64,000 bases of DNA from Naegleria lovaniensis (taxonomy: Eukaryota; Heterolobosea; Eutetramitea; Acrasida; Naegleriidae). The position numbers were made by a program, and so were the translations under genes. Positions 58,401-64,000 of this stretch are shown piece by piece. Numbering within the stretch: position 1 is the first letter of the stretch; each line of letters opens with the position of its first letter. The stretch covers positions 62,001 to 126,000 of the forward strand of contig NW_025407836.1 in the NCBI RefSeq assembly GCF_003324165.1. The letters are read 5' to 3'. The notes under the pieces were generated by a model. The model was not told the origin of the DNA and searched no databases. It was given only the letters and a program-made list of their open reading frames with translations.

Positions 58401-61057
58401 TAGGTGTCTGAAGCTGTCCTCACTCGATTCACAATACTATCAAGTTCTTGAAGCAATTGAGGATTATCGGCTAGATTTTGTGCATAATATTCGTAATATC
58501 TTGAGGTAAGATCTTGAGCAATAGATACTGACATGTTCAAAGAAGGCATTCCTTCTGCAGTCTGGGAGTAGAACGAGGAAACATCCAATCCAAATCGAGC
58601 ATAGTAATGTAAAAGAATGTTGCACTCCGATACGAAACTGGTGAAATAGTTTTGAATTTCCACACTCGTGTATGTGTAAACAGTTGTTTGCACAATTTGA
58701 AGCAGTAACTGAAAGAGGGACTCTGGGATAGTCAGCTTCTTTCCTTGTTGTTCTGAATAATGGAACATGTTTTGCAACACCAATCCTGCAGTCTCTTTGT
58801 GAATGGACCAGCTTGATTTCAACAAGAAATCTAAAGTGTTCATCAATTCTGAGAGATGATTTGGGTCTTCCACTGAGGATGCAAATATAGCAATTGCCTT
58901 GGATGTTGCCATTCGAAATTGTGTAAATTCTTCCAAATCTGAAACTGACAATCTTATAGAAAATGTTTGTCCATCCATGCTTTCATCTTTCTCTGGTTTA
59001 GTCCCGTCAAGTTTTCGTTTGAGAGTATCATTGGACATTGAGGAGGACCATCGATTCTGAGTTAACATGTTATAAATTTCTTCTGGTAGTGTGAATAGAG
59101 TAATCTCAAAATTGTGACCAATAGGAGTGGACATGAGGGAGCACCATGTACCAATGTACCTTGAAATGACAGGGCATAACCATTGTTGAGGGACCTTAGA
59201 AACTATGGCTTGCCACACGGTTAAAGTTTTCTCAACCACGCTTTCCTTAGAATCGAGAATGAGGTTTTGAAAAACGAGTGCAACAAGATGTGATAGAATG
59301 CTTCCTTTCGAAATCCAAGAGTTTGGAGCAATATTGGTGGCTTGAATCAACTCGAGTAGTGTTTCTAACGCTGAAATTCGCACCGAAACAATGTTATGAC
59401 GCATATATGGATATAATCTAGGAACTAGGATGTGAAGCTTTTCCTCAAGAATGATTTTCGATTTTTGCGGTATCGAATATAGTTTGGCCAAAAGTGACAT
59501 TACACTCGCCGTGGATGATGACAAGTCATCCATCTCTAGGAGTGAATTCCACAAAATGTTAAATATTCCAGTGACGTATTGAGTGTTCAGTTTCATGACA
59601 TGTTCTGCTATGGGCACCAAACAATCAGCAGCTACAGCTTTCACATCTTCTGCCAAAATACTTGAAGATCCAGTTTCATCTGACAAACATTGAATCACTG
59701 CAGGAAGAACCATAGGGAACAGCTCATCAATTTCATGAGAACGAAGTGCAACTGCATATTTCATTCCTAGCAATGCATTGTGCCTGACTTTCCATTCATT
59801 GTGTGGTTCCATCAGAAGCACCAAATTGGAAACAATACTCTTAACAGCATTCGTGTTAATGTACTTGAAGATCAAACCTAGAATTTGTGCACAAGTTTCA
59901 GGAATTGGAGAAATGACTTGGTCGGAAAGGTAATCTGTGAATTTATCCAGTGCAAAAAGGCACAATATTCGAATACAGCAGTCTTCCAACCATCTAGCAT
60001 TCACCACAGATAAATCCTCTGTACAAAATATCGACTTGCCAGCCGATTGAATTTGTTCAGGAACCTTTAAGATTTCCCTTAATCCAATGGCAGCACCATG
60101 ACGAATCTCCCACGAAGAGTTAAACAAGTCAGCCAAGAGCTTGTCTGTCAAGTAGTGAAAAGGCCATCTCTCATATTCAATAATGTCACTCGTCATGTCG
60201 AGTGTGCTCTCAATCACGACCTTATTTTCAGCTTGTGGTTGTTCGGTCACAAGAGTTTTCACTTTTTTCGCTTGTCGACTCACGTCATCCATAATTTCTT
60301 GCTGTTCTTCAGCAAAAGAGGCACTCGCTTGTTGCTGGTGTTGTTTCTTGATGTTTTGCTTTTGAATGAATTTTTCTCTTCGTTCTCGAGCACTTAGGGG
60401 TTCTTGATTTTCCGTGGTTTCAACTTCATCGGATGTTGATTGTTGTTGCTGTTGCTGTTGTTGATAATCACTTGGAAAGATGAGAAGATGTTCCTTCTCC
60501 TCTGGTAAATAGCCTAGTCGACCATACACTTGCCGTTTGTGGAAAGCGAGTCTTTCTTTTGGTTTTAAATGTTTGAGTTTTTGTTCTTCATTCACAACGT
60601 TGGTGGCCGAGAGGGGCTCACCGTGTTGCAGCACATGACGAATGTCGAAGGAACGGAAGGAAAACTTTTCGAGTTGTAGTTGAGTTTCTTCCTGCGCTTT
60701 TTCTTGGTATCTTGGCGTGGAGAAGTAGGCGTTCTTCTTTTCTTCATCTTCTTCCTTCTTGACTTGAAATGATGGTGGTTGATTGGATGTGTCTGCTGTA
60801 GCGTATAAATAGGAGTCAAGAACACGATCCCGATTGTAGAGAGGAACGGTTTGAGCAATGGCAAAGATGGCTTCACCTGCTGCACTTCTCGTTTCCCAAC
60901 TCGGCGAACGAAGTAACTGACCAACTTTAAACAACACGGAAGGAATTTCTGCTTGATGGTATTTGGTTGCTTCAGCAATCTGTTTGGCAGCAGCCGAACG
61001 AACGGCAAGAGATCCACTGTCCAACAGATTGAGCAAACGGTCCAAACGAGAAGTCAT
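55439..61057 (-). CDS. BTAF1: BTAF1/Mot1 TBP-associated SNF2 ATPase
   Basis: 1872 residues, single exon; the ATG at 61057 gives MTSRLDRLLNLLDSGS, the family's usual N-terminus, so the GTG-led upstream extension was rejected. The first 1,250 residues are HEAT repeats with an acidic/Lys-rich insertion near 1000. The SNF2 ATPase follows: LRQYQKDGVSWL, the Walker A region CDDMGLGKTLQ (Asp-Asp where Glu is common elsewhere), ILDEGHIIKN (Walker B DEGH), LSGTPIQNN, then the second lobe with LLTTKIGGLGLNLTGAD and DRAHRIGQ. Mot1/BTAF1 uses ATP to strip TBP from DNA and redistribute it in the nucleus. It is divergent with COG4. Confidence 0.97.
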   Translation of the reverse strand: MTSRLDRLLNLLDSGSLAVRSAAAKQIAEATKYHQAEIPSVLFKVGQLLRSPSWETRSAAGEAIFAIAQTVPLYNRDRVLDSYLYATADTSNQPPSFQVKKEEDEEKKNAYFSTPRYQEKAQEETQLQLEKFSFRSFDIRHVLQHGEPLSATNVVNEEQKLKHLKPKERLAFHKRQVYGRLGYLPEEKEHLLIFPSDYQQQQQQQQSTSDEVETTENQEPLSARERREKFIQKQNIKKQHQQQASASFAEEQQEIMDDVSRQAKKVKTLVTEQPQAENKVVIESTLDMTSDIIEYERWPFHYLTDKLLADLFNSSWEIRHGAAIGLREILKVPEQIQSAGKSIFCTEDLSVVNARWLEDCCIRILCLFALDKFTDYLSDQVISPIPETCAQILGLIFKYINTNAVKSIVSNLVLLMEPHNEWKVRHNALLGMKYAVALRSHEIDELFPMVLPAVIQCLSDETGSSSILAEDVKAVAADCLVPIAEHVMKLNTQYVTGIFNILWNSLLEMDDLSSSTASVMSLLAKLYSIPQKSKIILEEKLHILVPRLYPYMRHNIVSVRISALETLLELIQATNIAPNSWISKGSILSHLVALVFQNLILDSKESVVEKTLTVWQAIVSKVPQQWLCPVISRYIGTWCSLMSTPIGHNFEITLFTLPEEIYNMLTQNRWSSSMSNDTLKRKLDGTKPEKDESMDGQTFSIRLSVSDLEEFTQFRMATSKAIAIFASSVEDPNHLSELMNTLDFLLKSSWSIHKETAGLVLQNMFHYSEQQGKKLTIPESLFQLLLQIVQTTVYTYTSVEIQNYFTSFVSECNILLHYYARFGLDVSSFYSQTAEGMPSLNMSVSIAQDLTSRYYEYYAQNLADNPQLLQELDSIVNRVRTASDTYVNNWNTIKNRALSILSCAIIFNGDISAGKELLSPLMVILLPSIETQGSSITLQQLFCKSLAKLLFICKDFATTKSPNSAITKKVLESLCRTMPQQLVVHKALEKENQKEPALEEESEKQKKGRKKKGAVKEEEISEIKEAVSQVNGLSLKEDPLQMAQRGAAMTLCEIAKIFEDQLFDQLEPLRVQSIDIILQKVHPSTLAPKVVPSVPNITPTLTEEKVIVNALHVLRTIVPSVSSKIYNLLIEAMKAIIRNYVTHPDIDIRKHSALTISEICYHVEHDALLALVQELLPSLANPTNVASRRGAALTIYAFLSRLEMKSLPAVAFLAVPLLKRMSDQDDVTREIASNCFGTVIKLLPLEKSSTPLKGLEKQLEEEHKFIDQLLDNTKVEPFDIPIKINAELRQYQKDGVSWLAFLNKYNLHGILCDDMGLGKTLQTICMINSDIHMRKIQYQQTRNPEFVHLPSLVVCPPTLLGHWGHEINKFCPDLTSLQYIGSVSQRRAWRAEFHKYDIVILSYDVLRNDIKEIVAAQNNWNYCILDEGHIIKNKKTQITKAVKQIKANHRLILSGTPIQNNVLELWSLFDFLMPGFLGTEKDFNAKYSKPIQSSRDAKANSKEQAAGTLALQSLHRQVLPFLLRRVKEDVLHDLPEKIIQDYYCELSPIQSKMYEYFAKKEKSKVSQELQGQQEEKKPKDISENSHVFKALKYLRKLCNHPCLVLEPDHPMYQSVTQEIKQQGMELTDVNLSPKLLSLKQLLNDCGIGLSEGITNALESGSMNQHRVLIFCQMKQMLDIIQNELFAKYMPSVTYMRLDGDVETLKRHEIVQKFNSDPTIDVLLLTTKIGGLGLNLTGADTVIFVEHDWNPSNDLQAMDRAHRIGQKKVVNVYRLITKNTLEEKIMGLQKFKLNISKSVINSENSSLASMDTEQLVDLFNFSGSGDVSSSGTQLEKPTKKSGLGQVLENMEEYDQEQQYQGFNLDSFVSSVSK

Positions 61058-61422
61058 GGCGGTTACGACAACAAGTGCTTGTTCGTTTGCTGTTGTTGTA
61101 TGCACAACAATAAAAATGTTTTAGGTTTGTATGAAAAGTGTTCGTTTATTTTTTTTGCACCAACTTTCCTCACTAAATGAAACCTTGCTGCAACGAGTTG
61201 AGTGAGGTTTACAAAGAAACACCCAATCAAAATCGTACAGCAATGCGTGTGATTGGACAAATAGGCGCCATAAGGACATTTTCATACTATTTTCATTTCT
61301 TGGAATCCACACTCTTATTGAACCTAGGAACGATCGTCAAATGGCCATTTGTGGTGAACAAACGTTCTCCACCAATAACGACGACGTGTAAACAGAACGT
61401 GTTGGTTGTGTGCTATTAAAAA
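61058..61422. other. Shared divergent promoter of BTAF1 and COG4
   Basis: A 365-bp spacer with both 5' ends. Contains an eight-T run (61149-61156) and only shadow ORFs. Confidence 0.5.
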
Positions 61423-64000
61423 ATGCAACAAAATGATCGAGCCTCATCCTCATCATCAAACAACCATAGAAAAAGTCTGAACAATTCCGATGACCATGGT
61501 CATCCTACCGATCGGTATCATCAAGGACAAGACTCAAATAAGAAAATCAATATGAAATCATATTCAAATATTCTCTCAAATTCCAATGAAGATGAGGAAT
61601 TATTAAAACGAGTATTTAAAGTCATTGAAGAAAGTAAACAACAACAAGTTCAATCACGAGAGGCTTTGAATAAAATCATGTCGGAGAATGAGCATGCATT
61701 GGCAATACAAGTAGAAAATTTAACAGATATTCAAAATCAAGTGCAGGTGATTGAGAAGCGAGCAGTACAGCTGGGAAGAACCATTTCAAATACCTTTAAA
61801 TTAGCGGAAGGAGTGAGCCATAAAGTTCGACAATTACATGCCATTCAAGAACGAGTACAACTTGCCATTGATGCAGTAGAGGCCAGTATCGGAATGAAGA
61901 GTTGTGTGGAAGGAGTTGAACAAGCTATTAAAGTTGGAGAATATGAGAAGGCAGTGGATTTTGTGAGCCGAGTTTTGCACATTAACAACGATTCACATCG
62001 AAGTAAACTGGTCCATCAATTAAGCCAATCGCAACATGGAGATCAACAAGAAAGCGAGGACGAACAGGAGCGACGAAATACTCTCTTTAAATCTTCGGAA
62101 AAGAAAATCAAAGAAATTGTAGTATTGAAGCTGAAAGAGGCTTTTAATGATGAAAATGAATCACAAATTAAGAGATTTTCAAAACTGTTTGCTCCTCTTT
62201 GTATAGAAGAAGAAGGTCTCGAGTTGTATACAGAGTATTTGACAGACAAGGCAAGACAAGAGCTTGATTCAGTGGTGCACGATGGGTTACAAAACATATC
62301 CGAGCTTCCCATAGAAATTAACACGATAGAAGATGACATGGAACGATACATGACAATTAGAAAACAACAACAGCAAGGATTAACAAGCTTTATCGACATT
62401 ATTACTCAAACATTAGACGTCATAGTATCATACATTGAAGAGTATGAGGAGTTTGTGTCACTTAATTTTGGTGGAGAAAAATGTACAATTTACCTCATCA
62501 ATGCTCTTCAAAAAGTTTGTGACAAAATGATCAAAAAGATTCTCGATCATTACGAGACAAAACGAGAATTATCAGAGGTTCTCAAATTACTCTCCAAAAA
62601 GAACATGCCAACAAAAAAGATAGAAAGAGAACGAGCTACCTCTCCTGTACCTCGCTCTGATAGCCCAATCACAAGCAACAAGAAAATTGCTCCAGATGAT
62701 CCAAGAGTTTTGGATCTCATCCTTGAAGAAATGGCTGATATATGCTCCAATATTGAAGTGTATAGACAATTTATTCTCTCCAAGTCGTATGCTATCAAAG
62801 TTGATAGTGCACACATCAACAATCCAAAGTATATTCTTACCAAGGATCCTATGACATACAGAAAGATTCAAGAAGTAATGAATTATTACATTCCCATTGA
62901 TGAAGCTTTCATGAAACAGAGCTTTGTAAAGGCGCTTCAACTCGATGACACAAACGACAATCAAATTGTATCAAAATCCAACGAAGACTTTTTTGAAAGT
63001 GATGAAGAGGAGCTCTCAAGCGATGAGGAGGATGACGAAACAACCAAATATTCCTCTGTAATTAACGATGTATTTTTCATTTTGAGAAAGAGCTTAAACA
63101 GGGCTATAGATTCTCAAAATATTTCTGTTATATGCGCAATATGTAATCATATCAATACCATTCTTTGCGGTGAATATTTTGAATTTACCAAAAAAGATTT
63201 ACATTTCATTTCGCTGGAACACACCAACGATAAGGATCGTTTTGTAAAGATTTTGGTAAGTGTTAACGAACTGTTGCGATGGCATTTATAACTCTTATAC
63301 CATTTATAACATGGAAAAATTATATACTCAATAATTTTCTGCTTTTACAATTTGTACAGAAATCTCTTAATAATATTCAAATATCAAGTGAATATATTTT
63401 AAAGTTAAAGAAAGAATTCGATAGGAATTATGAGGATCGACTGTTCAAGGAGCGTCGCGTCAATCTACCTCAGGAAATGTTTACAGCTGATAGAATGAAA
63501 CTCAAGAGCTGTTCCTCAGATCTTGTGCAGAGCTCAATTTTCTTCTCTGAACAATTAAGAAAGTATACTAGAAAAGTGGTCAGCTCTCAAGAATATGCGT
63601 TAGGTATTGAGAGAGACATTGACTTTTTGCTGAACAGAGAGTTGAGTCAAAACCCACAGTTTTATATTTTAACGGAGAATCAATTTGCTTCTAAGGAACT
63701 CAACAACTCATTAACTCAGAAATTTATTGGTGATATGGATCGAGTACTGAATCTGTACAAGAAATATTTGACCAAGTTTAATTTTGAAGAACTTGTGGAG
63801 TTAGCCATTGACATTCTTTGCCATCGAATGGAGCACTTGATTTTGACGAGACGATTCAATTATTTCGGAGGCGTGCAAGTTGACAAAGATTTACGAGAAT
63901 TTATGGAATATTTTGCAACAAAGACAGAACGACCAGTAAGAAGCAAATTTTCCAGGTTGACACATATTACATATTTATTGAAAATGACAGAAGTTGATGA
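61423..64000 (+). CDS. COG4: Conserved oligomeric Golgi complex subunit 4 (partial)
   Basis: Exon 1 61423-63255, intron with GTAAGT donor and TTTGTACAG acceptor, exon 2 from 63360 to beyond the window end; at least 820 residues are visible. The N-terminal coiled coil (about 45-150) leads into the signature QERVQLAIDAVEASIGMKSCVEGVEQAIKVGEYEKAVDFVSRVL. Exon 2 includes DRVLNLYKKYLTKFNFEELVELAI and RRFNYFGGVQVDKDLREFMEYF, matching the C-terminal Cog4 domain. COG4 belongs to lobe A of the COG tether, which guides retrograde vesicles within the Golgi and binds SNAREs and Sly1. An acidic loop (DEEELSSDEEDDE, near residue 530) is unusual. The 3' end is missing. Confidence 0.94.

Noticed and set aside
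61058-61105. Sixteen-codon N-terminal extension of BTAF1
   Set aside because: It starts with GTG, and the ATG at 61057 gives the usual BTAF1/Mot1 N-terminus.
1-64000. CRISPR arrays, operons, ribosome binding sites, rRNA genes
   Set aside because: None seen; the spaced repeats present are coding LRR, RGG or microsatellite sequence, and the gene structure is eukaryotic.

Overview
The window looks like nuclear DNA of a Naegleria-type heterolobosean amoeba. This is an inference from AT-rich, gene-dense sequence, short intergenic gaps, few and short GT-AG introns, A-tracts directly before many start codons, use of all three standard stop codons, and a gene set (nonaspanin, Atg8, Prp31, Gar1, BTAF1/Mot1, Cog4, flotillin-like, profilin) that is plainly eukaryotic. 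About thirty protein genes are present on both strands, with two good tRNA genes (Ala-UGC, Glu-UUC) and one tRNA-like sequence.

Layout. 0-9 kb: TM9SF nonaspanin, a small Cys-rich GPI-type protein, an acidic protein, a DUF3592-like membrane protein and ATG8, with large gene-poor gaps. 9-24 kb: PRPF31, an organelle-type pseudouridine synthase, an enlarged profilin, a DUF2207-like membrane protein, a Ser-rich protein, a Tlg2/syntaxin-16-like SNARE, an RGS+START-like protein, ABT1/Esf2 and a membrane F-box protein. 24-40 kb: a type I membrane glycoprotein, a thioredoxin-fold protein, a METTL21-type methyltransferase, GAR1, a Cys-containing protein with a frame change, an MPPED-type metallophosphoesterase, an F-box protein, a periplasmic-binding-protein-like surface protein, tRNA-Ala, a coiled-coil-type protein, tRNA-Glu and an F-box/LRR protein. 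40-46.6 kb: a flotillin-like SPFH protein and low-complexity proteins.

46.6-50 kb is the most striking region: a complete 3,422-bp DNA transposon with 174-bp inverted repeats that are identical by eye. Its single 1010-residue protein reads as a P-element/THAP9-type transposase joined to a C2H2 zinc finger and a complete DEDDh (DnaQ-like) 3'-5' exonuclease domain. It sits at the 5' end of a Ser-rich gene whose present ATG lies inside the inverted repeat.

50-53.7 kb is a graveyard: a tRNA-like sequence, a truncated copy of the F-box gene at 32-34 kb, and decayed membrane-protein sequence with tandem repeats. 53.7-64 kb: an F-box/LRR gene with 16 near-identical repeats, BTAF1/Mot1, and divergent COG4, which runs off the right end.

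The genes do not form operons. They cover general cell functions: endomembrane traffic (TM9SF, SNARE, COG4, flotillin, ATG8), RNA processing and modification (PRPF31, GAR1, ABT1, pseudouridine synthase), ubiquitin-type adaptors (four F-box genes) and transcription (BTAF1). Several exon structures were worked out by hand, including two hidden 3' exons and a 9-nt microexon.
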